Positions 1 through 8,331 of a DNA stretch of 64,000 nucleotides are shown here, in pieces. Location of the stretch: assembly GCA_021772455.1 (NCBI GenBank), contig JAJFLY010000006.1:206677-270676 (forward strand), written 5' to 3'. A program made the translations under genes and the position numbers. The notes beneath the pieces are model-generated. The model was not told the origin of the DNA. It saw only the letters and a list, made by a program, of their open reading frames with translations, and ran no database searches. The stretch comes from Chlamydiota bacterium (GTDB taxonomy: Bacteria > Chlamydiota > Chlamydiia > Chlamydiales > JAAKFR01). Each line of letters begins with the position of its first letter. Position 1 is the first letter of the stretch.

Positions 1-74
1 TTCGTTACGAAGACGCGGCTAAATACCGCGATCTTATGCGCAAATACAAGAACATGGAAATCCGTGTTGGTTAA
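1..74 (+). CDS. C-terminal end of a UVR-domain protein (partial)
   Basis: The frame from base 3 to the TAA at 72-74 encodes the last 23 residues of a protein whose 5' part lies outside the window. The segment YEDAAKYRDLMRKYK has the pattern of a UVR motif, the short helical hairpin found at the C-terminus of UvrB, in UvrC and at the end of McsA-like proteins. The fragment is too short to say which of these it is. Chlamydiae carry both uvrB and an mcsA-like gene. An inverted repeat starts 2 bases after the stop. Confidence 0.6.
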   Translation, partial: RYEDAAKYRDLMRKYKNMEIRVG

Positions 75-75
75 A

Positions 76-135
76 GTGGTGGATTTTCTCTCTTGAAGGT
101 AAAAATCCACCATGTTATGGTGGAAAATCCACCAC
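76..135. repeat. nested inverted repeats between the UVR gene and the ATPase
   Basis: A perfect 13-bp inverted repeat, GTGGTGGATTTTC at 76-88 and GAAAATCCACCAC at 123-135, encloses a second hairpin with arms CCACCAT (107-113) and ATGGTGG (117-123) around a GTT loop. The unit ATCCACCA therefore occurs several times in both orientations within 60 bp. It sits between a stop codon and the start of the ATPase at 155. It could be a terminator, although there is no clear T-run, or an operator for the downstream gene. The repeats are seen directly; the function is inferred. Confidence 0.6.
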
Positions 136-154
136 CAAATGGGGGATTTGATAT

Positions 155-1390
155 ATGTACACACCTAGATCTGTATTAAGCCGTCTAAAAAAATCTTTAA
201 AGACGAGTCCAGTAGTTCTGTTGACAGGAGCCAGACAAACAGGGAAAACGACTCTTGTAAGAGAGCTTGCGCAAGATGGCAAGTATACGTATGTAACCTT
301 TGATGATTTGCGTTTTCTTTCTGCAGCTAGAAGCGATCCAATTGGCTTTTTAGCCGGCTTATCTAAGCCAGTCATTCTGGATGAGATACAACGAGTTCCC
401 GATCTCTTTCTTGCGATTAAACATGATGTCGATCAAAACCGCCTTCCAGGACGTTATTTATTGACCGGTTCGGCAAATCCCCTTCTTATCCCTAAAGTTG
501 CAGATTCTCTTGCTGGAAGGATGGAAATATTACGTCTGTACCCTTTTTCTCAAGGGGAATTGATGCACATGCAAGAACACTTTATCGACTCTGTATTTAA
601 AAGCTCATTTAAGCCCCTTCCTGCTCCAGAAATCCCGATCGAAGTTCTTTGTGAGATGTTAGTGACAGGGGGATATCCCATCATGCAAACATTAAAAGAA
701 GAAGAAACTCTAGAGTCTTGGTGCAATTCATACATCACCAGTTTGTTGCAAAAAGATGTTCGGGATTTAGCTCGTATTGAAGGTCTTAGGCACTTACCAA
801 ATTTACTGAACCTTCTTTCTACTCGTGCAAGTTGTCTATTAAATGTTCATGAACTTTCGCGATCAAGTGGGATTGCTGCGACTACCTTGCAGCGTTATTT
901 ACAGCTTTTACAGACGCTTTTCTTAATAGATTTTATCCTTCCATGGTCAGTCAATGATGGAAAACGCTTTGTTAAATCTCCCAAGGTCTATCTCTCTGAT
1001 ACCGGCCTTCTGTGTTTTCTTCTCGGCGTGAATCAGAAGAAATTGCTATCTACACCAAGCTTAAGAGGAAATATCTTAGAAAATTTTGTTGTTTCAGAAC
1101 TTTTAAAACAAATGACTTGGAATCGAAATCGCACAAAGCTCTATTTTATGCGCTCAACAAAGGGTGAAGAGGTTGATGTTGTATTAGAGAATAAGGAGAG
1201 AAAAATAGTTGGGATTGAAATAAAAGGAAAACAGCAGATCGAGTATGAAGACTTTAAAGGATTGCGGGCATTAAAAACTGCAAGTAAGGACAACTTTATC
1301 CGTGGAATTATTGTCTATCCAGGTGAAGACTGCATTCCTTTCGGGAAAGATATGTTTGCCCTTCCCTTAAGCTCTATTTGGAAATTTTAA
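155..1390 (+). CDS. AAA_14/DUF4143 family ATPase
   Basis: This 411-residue protein belongs to the widespread family of ATPases with an N-terminal AAA_14 domain and a C-terminal DUF4143 domain resembling a restriction-endonuclease fold. Residues about 20-35 hold a Walker A motif (GARQTGKTT) and residues near 74-79 a Walker B-like LDEIQ. The sensor-type segment LLTGSANP follows near residue 105. The C-terminal part contains EEVDVVLE and GIEIKG, as in PD-(D/E)xK-like folds. The cellular role of the family is not well defined, and such genes are often patchily distributed and mobile. The ATG at 155 follows a GGGGGAT stretch and lies just behind nested inverted repeats. The gene converges on the methyltransferase with a 4-bp overlap. 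A remnant of a second family member lies at 37307-37459. Confidence 0.85.
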   Translation: MYTPRSVLSRLKKSLKTSPVVLLTGARQTGKTTLVRELAQDGKYTYVTFDDLRFLSAARSDPIGFLAGLSKPVILDEIQRVPDLFLAIKHDVDQNRLPGRYLLTGSANPLLIPKVADSLAGRMEILRLYPFSQGELMHMQEHFIDSVFKSSFKPLPAPEIPIEVLCEMLVTGGYPIMQTLKEEETLESWCNSYITSLLQKDVRDLARIEGLRHLPNLLNLLSTRASCLLNVHELSRSSGIAATTLQRYLQLLQTLFLIDFILPWSVNDGKRFVKSPKVYLSDTGLLCFLLGVNQKKLLSTPSLRGNILENFVVSELLKQMTWNRNRTKLYFMRSTKGEEVDVVLENKERKIVGIEIKGKQQIEYEDFKGLRALKTASKDNFIRGIIVYPGEDCIPFGKDMFALPLSSIWKF

Positions 1391-2145
1391 ACATCATGTT
1401 TGTTGAGCTCTTTGAGCCACTTTTTCTGAAAGGGACGCCAGATTAAGATTTTCGCTAAGCTACGAAAAGGCTGCGGATACCCTTGGCTCCTCTCATGCAT
1501 CACCTTCACAAACAAAGAAATCCTGTTTTTTAGACGATCGGAAAAAGTCGCCTGCTCGACCTTGGTCGCATATGTGATCCCATTAATGTAGCGCACATTC
1601 TTAAAGACCTGAGAGCGAAACACCTCCTCATGGACCAGCCGGCGCACGCCAGGAACGCCGTTGCCAAACGTATCGTGAAACGCAATCGTCCCCCCAATTT
1701 GAACCTTGGGAAGCCAAGCGTTAAACTCTTCTTTCACTGCGTCGTAATCGTGGGTCCCATCGATGAATATGAGTCCGACGCGCCCCGGCACATCGCTTAC
1801 ACTTTCCAATGGCGGCTTGACAACAGGAACGACATACTTTGCAACATCGGCATGCGAGATGTTTTCTTTAAACGTGTCAAACGTCCACACCATCTGCCCA
1901 TTTGCACGGTGCTCTTCTGTATCTGCATGAGGATCGATCGCATAAATTGACTGCCTACTTCCTGCTTCAGAGCCTTTGCCCAGCCAAATCGTCGATTTCC
2001 CTTTCCACGATCCAATCTCGACAATTTTGCCCTTAGATTTGAGGGCAAGGTGGTAAAGGACCTCCCCTTCGAATTGACTTCTGCCATTTTGGCTTAAGAA
2101 ACCCTCTATTGGCTGTGTAAGCTTTTGAATATCTAATGTGTTCAT
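1387..2145 (-). CDS. class I SAM-dependent methyltransferase (Methyltransf_24-like)
   Basis: The 252-residue product has the first glycine motif of class I methyltransferases (VEIGSWKGKST, about residues 42-52), an acidic residue after beta-2 (YAIDPHADT) and a later FIDGTHDYDAVKEEF segment followed by GGTIAFHD. This arrangement is typical of the Methyltransf_24 group, which includes sugar, macrocin and cephalosporin-type O-methyltransferases and hydroxylases. The substrate cannot be told from sequence; glycan modification is one possibility. It is a single gene, convergent with the ATPase and divergent from the helical-repeat gene at 2355, with about 210 bp of AT-rich sequence upstream that contains the promoter of the divergent gene. 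Confidence 0.8.
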   Translation of the reverse strand: MNTLDIQKLTQPIEGFLSQNGRSQFEGEVLYHLALKSKGKIVEIGSWKGKSTIWLGKGSEAGSRQSIYAIDPHADTEEHRANGQMVWTFDTFKENISHADVAKYVVPVVKPPLESVSDVPGRVGLIFIDGTHDYDAVKEEFNAWLPKVQIGGTIAFHDTFGNGVPGVRRLVHEEVFRSQVFKNVRYINGITYATKVEQATFSDRLKNRISLFVKVMHERSQGYPQPFRSLAKILIWRPFQKKWLKELNKHDV

Positions 2146-2282
2146 ATGCTAATCAATCCATCGATTGTCTATGAAAACTCGTTATATATACGGATGATTA
2201 ATTTTAAATTAAGATTTTACGCATCTAAAAAAATCTCTCTCGAGGGGGCTTCCTTCTTGCCGAATAGATTGTTAATTTTTTA

Positions 2283-2311
2283 TTGAATTTATAATAATTA
2301 GTATGTATAAT
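2283..2311 (+). promoter_or_regulatory. sigma-70-type promoter for the helical-repeat gene
   Basis: TTGAAT (2283-2288) and TATAAT (2306-2311) are separated by exactly 17 bp in very AT-rich sequence. Transcription would begin near 2318, leaving a leader of about 37 nt with a GGCGAG-like ribosome site before the ATG at 2355. A TTG at 2325 is in frame but lies only a few bases from the predicted start of transcription. Confidence 0.6.
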
Positions 2312-2354
2312 TACTTGATAATAATTGAATTTTTTTAATAAAAAGGCGAGTAAT

Positions 2355-4325
2355 ATGAATGTCTCAAGACCAGGCCTAAGAATAGTACAGGAAGATGCGC
2401 CTCAGCAAAACCCCTCCGTTGTGTCAAAGTCTTATAGATTTGCCATTTCTGTGGTCAGTGGTGTTGGTAGCCAGCTCAAATCAGTCTTGAAGACACCATT
2501 TGGCGGCGCTCAAAGAGCTACGTCTCTACATCAGCCCACTCCTGTAACAATCTCAACCGAATCTGATTATGAAATGACCGAGGATGGGAAGATTGAGTTT
2601 AGTGCCCAGGCTGAAGCAGACAGAGGTAATCTAGGAGGGGCTTTAGAGCTTTCTACTCAGATCTCAGATTTTAAATCACGCCAGTGGTTTCAAAGGGGTT
2701 TAATGAATGAAGCACTTGATGCCAGTGGGTCTGTTACACAAATTGACTCTATTATTTATTTATTGTGGGGGCTAGAAGATAAAGAACTTCAGGCTAGGTG
2801 TATGCAAAGCGTTCTAGTAAAATTAGACAGTATTCAGCAAGAAATGAATTTCAAGGAGTCTACGGATGAAGTGACACGTAATATTTTATTAGCATGTAGT
2901 GGTGAGTTAGAACAGTTTCAAACAAATCCTCAATATCAATCAGAGCTATCAAACGCTATGACAGGGCTATCGAGGGCTAAGATTACAGGGATATTGAATT
3001 CAATAATTCGTGATGTGGGCTCCTTTGATAAAGTTGTCGAGATTGCTCTTCAATTGACAGATGAAAATGCAAGAGATGTAGTTTGTTTAGAAATGATTGA
3101 TCTTGGGCTGAATCGGGAAGAATGCGGCCTGGATTATTTGAAAGATGTTGCCGGCAAGGCGTCAGATCCTACAAAAAGAGATATGGGCTTAGCGAGTATT
3201 GCAATAAATGAAGCAAAAAAAGGAAATTTTTTAATCGCTTCAACACTTGTTGAGCAAAAGATTCAATCCAAACAGGGAAAGGAGAAGGCTTTTTGTCGGA
3301 TTGGAATAGAAATGGGGGAAAAGTCAATGTTTGACGATGCTTTGACAATCGCTGATGAGAAACTATCTAATGGGGATATGGAAATCATTCTTCTCAACCA
3401 TATTGTTCACAACGCGTATGATAAGAGAAATTTTGATGTGATTTTGAAGGTAGCGGAAAAACGTAAGGGAGGGGATCGTCATCCACTGGATTATAAGATG
3501 CAGTTAATCTATGGTAGAGCGGAACAGAGAGCATTAGAGACGTATGATGTTGATAAGGTATTAGGTTTTTTGGGGCTATCGCCTGAATCTTATAGTCGTA
3601 GTTGTACTATTCGGGAGTTTGTTTCTAGTTTATCAAATCAAAACACCCATTTGACACATCTTCAGTTTCGAGGGATTTTTCAGCTACTGTCTGATTCAGA
3701 CAGATTGCAAAATATCGATGATCACCTCAAGAAACTAATCGTCCATCCTACTATGACATTAATAAGGGGAGAGGATAGTGAAACGGCATATCGTTTTGTT
3801 GAAGACTACTCAAGCCTTATCCCTCCTAAAATAAAAGTTTACGTTACCCAAAGGCTTGCTAAAGGGGGTGAGTTTGACAGAGCTTTAAAGATTGCTAGAA
3901 CTCTACCTTTTGGGCCTGTAAGCAGTCCAGCTTTCAGTTATGTCGTTCGGATGATGATAGCGCGTCGCGGGACTGAGCCGAGACAAAAAAAGAGCGCTCT
4001 AGATAAGGCTTTATTTATTACTGATCGTGAGATTTGGGGTAAAAAGATAAAAGATGAAATTAAAGCTCTGGCTGCTTTTAAGAGCGCACAGGATGGTGAG
4101 TTAGGAAGGGCTTTAAAAATTGTAACAGAAATTAAGAATCCGGAAATACGAGCCGAATTTCAAAAAAAGTTTGATTCAATAAGCCCTCATGATGTTGAGC
4201 TAAATAAGAACTTCAAAAATGCTCCAACAAGAAACGCACAGCTTGATGTTCTTGCAGATATTGCGGCAAATCCGGGAAAAAACCCTGCCAGAGCCTTTTG
4301 GGAAGCGAGTCTTATGCGATCGTAA
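2355..4325 (+). CDS. helical-repeat protein of unknown function
   Basis: I do not recognise a named family. The 656-residue protein has a disordered, Ser/Thr/Gln-rich N-terminus (about 85 residues). The rest is a long run of alpha-helical repeats of roughly 35-40 residues, with recurring ALxIAxxL, LARALKI and similar hairpin patterns, reminiscent of TPR or SEL1 solenoids. A segment near residue 535 (SYVVRMMIARRG, then KKSALDKALFI) is clearly similar to LSYIVRKVCIYP and KKATALDRAFEQV in the next gene, so the two are paralogues. The ATG at 2355 is preferred over the upstream TTG because it has a ribosome site and lies inside the predicted transcript. A solenoid with a disordered N-terminus beside an Inc-like paralogue suggests a secreted host-interacting protein, but that is inference. 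Confidence 0.7.
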   Translation: MNVSRPGLRIVQEDAPQQNPSVVSKSYRFAISVVSGVGSQLKSVLKTPFGGAQRATSLHQPTPVTISTESDYEMTEDGKIEFSAQAEADRGNLGGALELSTQISDFKSRQWFQRGLMNEALDASGSVTQIDSIIYLLWGLEDKELQARCMQSVLVKLDSIQQEMNFKESTDEVTRNILLACSGELEQFQTNPQYQSELSNAMTGLSRAKITGILNSIIRDVGSFDKVVEIALQLTDENARDVVCLEMIDLGLNREECGLDYLKDVAGKASDPTKRDMGLASIAINEAKKGNFLIASTLVEQKIQSKQGKEKAFCRIGIEMGEKSMFDDALTIADEKLSNGDMEIILLNHIVHNAYDKRNFDVILKVAEKRKGGDRHPLDYKMQLIYGRAEQRALETYDVDKVLGFLGLSPESYSRSCTIREFVSSLSNQNTHLTHLQFRGIFQLLSDSDRLQNIDDHLKKLIVHPTMTLIRGEDSETAYRFVEDYSSLIPPKIKVYVTQRLAKGGEFDRALKIARTLPFGPVSSPAFSYVVRMMIARRGTEPRQKKSALDKALFITDREIWGKKIKDEIKALAAFKSAQDGELGRALKIVTEIKNPEIRAEFQKKFDSISPHDVELNKNFKNAPTRNAQLDVLADIAANPGKNPARAFWEASLMRS

Positions 4326-4411
4326 TTGAGAGCGACCCCTCAAAATAGTTATTGCCTTTATAAGTTTTAATGTATTAAGATTTAAAATCTTGGAAAATAC
4401 CTTGGAGGTAA

Positions 4412-5500
4412 ATGGCTATTGCAGTGTCGAGATCACACCCGAGCCCAATGGATCGTTTTAGGGCGCGTTCGAGAAACCAATACATAGGAGTAAGCCATAC
4501 AAAAATCCATAGCGTTTTTTTTGGTATTCTAGGGGTGGCCTGCATTGTAGGTGGAGCAGGATCCTATTTTCAGCTAGGACTGTCGGGTCAAGATGCAATA
4601 ATTATGATGTTATATGGTCCTTTGAGTTTCGCCATATCCGCTTGGATCGGATTTGATGAAATTAAGCTGTCTCAAATTCGAAAATGTCTTGAGGTAAACG
4701 ATTTAAAAAATGCCTGTGAGATATTGCAACGCATTCGAGGGGACTCTTCAATTACGGATGGCAGTGAAATCATTAGTCAAAAGATAATCGAGCAAGGTGA
4801 AATAGATGCCTCTTTTCGAGTGATTGAGAACACACCTCATCTTTCTGAGCTTAAGAAAAGGAACGTTGTTTTTTTCGTTTATGAGATGGCGTTAGAGCAG
4901 GGAAAAATAGGTGTTGCTCTTCAAGTTCTTAGGAATACATCGCGCCTTGGGCTTAGGAATAGTCGGCCCGAGTGCAATAGAATTATTGATAAGGCGCTGG
5001 AAATGAATAAGGCTGATGCGATTTATCGCTATGTTTTAGAGCATCATGATCCTTTTTTAATGATCACGGATGACGGTAAATGGGAGGCAGCACGCTCCTA
5101 TTTTGCTAAAAAAGCTATTTCCGAGGGGAACCTCGAGGGGGCTTTGAGAATGTGCCCAAAATCTGGCGAGCATGCCAACTCAACTTTAAGCTATATCGTT
5201 CGGAAAGTATGCATCTATCCATGGGAAATTCAAGGAAAAAAGGCAACTGCCTTAGATCGTGCTTTTGAGCAGGTACCCACGATAACAGATGAGGAAGAGA
5301 GAAATAAGGTTCTTTTTTTCATAGCCTTTCGAGCTATGTTAGATCAGAATAGTCCTCATGCTGTTAGGGCAAGAAATATGATCACGTCCGGCTGGATTAA
5401 AAGTCATCCTAGGCTTAAGGAGATCCTTTTGAAAAAGATAGAGCAAAATAACTTTGCTTCTGCCTTCATACTTGCAAAAGATTTGAGGCTTAATATTTAA
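4412..5500 (+). CDS. Inc-like bilobed membrane protein with helical repeats
   Basis: The product has 362 residues. After about 32 polar residues come two closely spaced hydrophobic stretches, about residues 33-55 and 61-82, separated by a short GLSGQ turn. This bilobed hairpin is the hallmark of chlamydial inclusion-membrane (Inc) proteins. The remaining 280 residues are helical repeats like those of the preceding gene, with which it shares a conserved block near its C-terminus. A GGAGG site lies just before the ATG, so this start is secure. It probably forms a pair with the 2355-4325 gene 86 bp upstream. If it is a true Inc, it would be secreted by the type III system and inserted in the inclusion membrane with the repeats facing the host cytosol. 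No family name can be given. Confidence 0.7.
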   Translation: MAIAVSRSHPSPMDRFRARSRNQYIGVSHTKIHSVFFGILGVACIVGGAGSYFQLGLSGQDAIIMMLYGPLSFAISAWIGFDEIKLSQIRKCLEVNDLKNACEILQRIRGDSSITDGSEIISQKIIEQGEIDASFRVIENTPHLSELKKRNVVFFVYEMALEQGKIGVALQVLRNTSRLGLRNSRPECNRIIDKALEMNKADAIYRYVLEHHDPFLMITDDGKWEAARSYFAKKAISEGNLEGALRMCPKSGEHANSTLSYIVRKVCIYPWEIQGKKATALDRAFEQVPTITDEEERNKVLFFIAFRAMLDQNSPHAVRARNMITSGWIKSHPRLKEILLKKIEQNNFASAFILAKDLRLNI

Positions 5501-6315
5501 GCAACCGTAATCGCCCACGCCAAAATAGCAATCAAGATTCCCACTCCGAGTGATAGCACCGAAAGGAGCAACATCAACCACTTTTGGCGCGCCGTCACAG
5601 GGACGGTCGCTTGATGTTGATGGACCATATGCGCATGCTCCATCGGCATCGGAGCTTCTCCGCTTTTTCGCACGGTCATCATTCCATGTTTCAGGCCTGA
5701 TCTGACAAGCCAGCGGTTCATCGGGAATGCAATAATCCCCGCAATAATTGTCGCTAAGCTCATCTTCCCCCAAAAATGGATCGAGAGAGGTGAGGCTGCA
5801 GAGGGCTCAACCATATTCCAGATCACCATCGTCGGAATCATCCCGGTCATGATCATATTCATCGAGGTAAACTCGGGGTAGAATGAGGTGCTAAGCGCCT
5901 TGAAATACGTTCCGCCCATCATCTTTCTCATGAATAGGGATTGGAAAATCAGCAGGCCAAAAAAGAAACCGGCGAAATACTCGATCGCAAGCTCTAGGGG
6001 GAGGCTGATCTGAAAGAAGGCGATCACAAGGGCAGCAATTATAATCCCTGTCACATCGCCAGCTAAGCAGTGAACCATAGATCCAAGCGATTGCTTCCAA
6101 AGGGGCTCGATAAACTTTTCGTGGGTGCCGGGCATCGGCTCTTTGCAGGCAAGAAGGTAGAAGAAGAGGCCGATTGGGCCGGCGTAGAGAGTGACGAGCC
6201 ACCACCCTGCTTTCATAACCGATGCCTCTGGCGTGACGACAATGAGGTCGTAGGTAAGATAGATTAGGGATAGTCCTGTCAGCACAAACCAAAAGATTAA
6301 AATTCCATCGATCAT
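5497..6315 (-). CDS. DUF4396-like multi-pass membrane protein
   Basis: From the ATG at 6315 (GAGGCAAAG just upstream) the protein has 272 residues and about seven predicted membrane segments. Motifs such as WWLVTLYAGPIGLFFY, GSMVHCLAGDVTGI, MRKMMGG and a final pair of helices match my memory of DUF4396 proteins. A cytoplasmic or periplasmic loop is rich in Met and His (PMPMEHAHMVHQHQ), which could bind copper or another soft metal. The function of the family is unknown. The gene diverges from the respiratory operon with only 18 bp between the two start codons. A role in metal supply to the cbb3 oxidase is conceivable but is inference. A longer reading frame upstream of 6315 has no support. 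Confidence 0.65.
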   Translation of the reverse strand: MIDGILIFWFVLTGLSLIYLTYDLIVVTPEASVMKAGWWLVTLYAGPIGLFFYLLACKEPMPGTHEKFIEPLWKQSLGSMVHCLAGDVTGIIIAALVIAFFQISLPLELAIEYFAGFFFGLLIFQSLFMRKMMGGTYFKALSTSFYPEFTSMNMIMTGMIPTMVIWNMVEPSAASPLSIHFWGKMSLATIIAGIIAFPMNRWLVRSGLKHGMMTVRKSGEAPMPMEHAHMVHQHQATVPVTARQKWLMLLLSVLSLGVGILIAILAWAITVA

Positions 6316-6333
6316 CTTTCTTTGCCTCGCAAA

Positions 6334-8187
6334 ATGAATTTTGATATTGTCGTCAGCATGAATGATGCCAAACGCGTTTATCGTGAACTTTACGATGTGG
6401 TGATTCCCGATCTGGACTATTTTATCCGCCAGATCGACTGTCGTGATGGCTGCCCGGTTAACACCGACGGGCGGGGCTATATGATGGCAATCCACTCAGG
6501 GAATTTGCTGGAAGGATACAAGATTGCGCGGGGACCGAATCCCTTTGCATCGATCTGTGGAGTTATTTGTGGCGCGCCGTGCGAGATCGCGTGTAGGCGC
6601 GATCGTGTCGATAAGACGCTGACAATCCGGGCGCAGAAGCGGTATCTCGACGAGTGGTTTGGATTGGACAAGGAAGCTCATATTAAATCGCTTGAGTATA
6701 GTTATTCACGTGGAACAACGCAGCCAACTTTTAATGGAAAGCGTGTGGCGTGTGTGGGAGCTGGCGTTGCCTCGCTGACGTGCGCTCACGATTTGCTTCG
6801 TTTGGGGTATCAGGTCGATGTTTATGAGCAGATGCCGATGCCAGGTGGGATGCTGGTCTATGGCGTTCCGAATTATCGGCTGAAGAACAACATTGCGGTG
6901 AACGAGTGTGCAGCGATTGAGTTTCTAGGGGCTAAGGTGTTCTACAACACGAAGGTAGGGCGCGATATCACGATGACCGAGCTTCAAGAGCGCTATGACT
7001 CGGTCTTTATTGGGAATGGGCTTTGGAAATCGCGTGGTCTTCCTCTACCGGGCTTTGATGCGCCTGATATTATCCGCGGTGTTGAGTATTTACGAGTGAT
7101 GTGCGCGGAAGATCGGTGGAAAATTGGAAAACATGTGGTGGTTGTTGGTGGTGGAAATGTCGCTTTTGATGTGAGCCGTACGTCGGTGCGTAATGGGGCC
7201 GATACGGTGACGATGGTTTGCTTAGAGGCGCGCGATGAGCAAACAGCCGATGAATTTGAGATCGAGGATGGTGAGGAAGAGGGAATCAAGATTATCAATC
7301 GGGTCGGTCCGATTGGTGTGGAAAGGAATTCCAAAGGGAAAATCGTGGGCTTGAGAGTGCAGCGTATTCGCTCCCTTTTTGATTCTGATGGGAGATTCGA
7401 CGCCGATTTTATTCCAGATACCGAATTTATCATTCCGTGCGACACGATTGCCCTTGCGATTGGTCAGGCGATGGATATGAGCGTCTTCGATGGGTGGGAT
7501 AAACGCGAGGAACTTGTGTTTGACCGCGGCATTATAAAAACGGAGCGTGATTCGGGGCGTACATCTGTTGAGGGTGTATATGCAGGTGGGGATGGCGCTT
7601 TTGGAGCATCATTGTTTATTACGGCGATTCGCCATGGGCAGTTTGCGGCACGTTCGATCGACACCGATTTGCGGGCCACCAAGCCGTATCAGGAATTTGT
7701 CGGGATGTTTACGACGATTCCACCTATGCGCGATAAAACCTATTTGCGCACCGAATGGTCTTTGCCGACGATGCAGCCTGCAAGCGTTCGAAAGGGCAAT
7801 TTCAACATGGTTGAGAACAATTATACCCCTGAGGAAGTACACCAGCAGTCTAACCGCTGTTTACAGTGCCATGTTTCGCCGGTTTTTGATGGCGCGCTTT
7901 GTATTAAATGCAATGGATGCGTCGATGTGTGCCCCACAAACTGTTTGAAGCAGGTTCCTCTTTCAATGATGAATCTCGACTTGGCAGAAGGGAATATGCG
8001 GCGCGCTGTCGACAATAATTTTGGGATCAATTCGAGAGAGCTGGGAGAGGAAGATTTAGACTTAATTGGGACCGCAATGTTAAAAGATGAGGACCTTTGT
8101 ATCCGTTGTGGCCTTTGTGCTGAAAAGTGTCCGACGCAAGCGGTGACGATGGATGTGATGAATTACTCTTACCGCTGGATCGGGTAG
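6334..8187 (+). CDS. GltD-like FAD/Fe-S oxidoreductase with C-terminal ferredoxin domain
   Basis: This 617-residue soluble protein is built like the small subunit of glutamate synthase with an added ferredoxin. An N-terminal Fer4_20-type region carries CRDGCP and the series CGVICGAPCEIAC. An FAD fold follows (VACVGAGVAS, about residue 140), then an NAD(P)H fold (VVVGGGNVAFD, about 270) and AGGDGAFGAS for flavin binding. The C-terminus has CLQC, CIKCNGCVDVCP and CIRCGLCAEKCP, enough for two [4Fe-4S] clusters. No glutamate synthase large subunit is nearby. As first gene of the Rieske/cytochrome b/cbb3 operon it probably passes electrons from NAD(P)H or a ferredoxin-like donor to the quinone pool or complex. 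An ATG at 6334 is chosen; a TTG at 6322 and an ATG at 6358 are alternatives. Confidence 0.85.
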   Translation: MNFDIVVSMNDAKRVYRELYDVVIPDLDYFIRQIDCRDGCPVNTDGRGYMMAIHSGNLLEGYKIARGPNPFASICGVICGAPCEIACRRDRVDKTLTIRAQKRYLDEWFGLDKEAHIKSLEYSYSRGTTQPTFNGKRVACVGAGVASLTCAHDLLRLGYQVDVYEQMPMPGGMLVYGVPNYRLKNNIAVNECAAIEFLGAKVFYNTKVGRDITMTELQERYDSVFIGNGLWKSRGLPLPGFDAPDIIRGVEYLRVMCAEDRWKIGKHVVVVGGGNVAFDVSRTSVRNGADTVTMVCLEARDEQTADEFEIEDGEEEGIKIINRVGPIGVERNSKGKIVGLRVQRIRSLFDSDGRFDADFIPDTEFIIPCDTIALAIGQAMDMSVFDGWDKREELVFDRGIIKTERDSGRTSVEGVYAGGDGAFGASLFITAIRHGQFAARSIDTDLRATKPYQEFVGMFTTIPPMRDKTYLRTEWSLPTMQPASVRKGNFNMVENNYTPEEVHQQSNRCLQCHVSPVFDGALCIKCNGCVDVCPTNCLKQVPLSMMNLDLAEGNMRRAVDNNFGINSRELGEEDLDLIGTAMLKDEDLCIRCGLCAEKCPTQAVTMDVMNYSYRWIG

Positions 8188-8331
8188 ATGGAGATATTTA
8201 TCTTTCTTCTGATCGCACTCTTCGGTGGCTTAGCGGGTTTGGGTGTCTTCATCTATCACATGCGCAAAGGGCAGTTTGAGGATCCTGAAGATCCAAAATA
8301 CCAAATGTTTAGGGATGACGATAATGCCTAA
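8188..8331 (+). CDS. ccoS: CcoS-like cbb3 oxidase maturation protein
   Basis: A 47-residue protein starts directly after the stop of the preceding gene. It has one N-terminal membrane helix (FIFLLIALFGGLAGLGVFIY) and then the segment GQFEDPEDPKYQMFRDDD. The pattern GQFDDPEGPA..RIL.DD is the signature of CcoS, a small membrane protein needed to insert haem b and copper into the catalytic subunit of cbb3 oxidases. Its last 8 bases overlap the start of the Rieske gene. Lying in the bc part of the operon, away from ccoN, is unusual and suggests that the whole array is one transcription unit. Confidence 0.85.
   Translation: MEIFIFLLIALFGGLAGLGVFIYHMRKGQFEDPEDPKYQMFRDDDNA

Noticed and set aside
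6316..6495. N-terminal extension of the DUF4396 protein
   Set aside because: It would lie inside the coding region of the divergent oxidoreductase, has no hydrophobic or conserved character, and the ATG at 6315 has a ribosome site.
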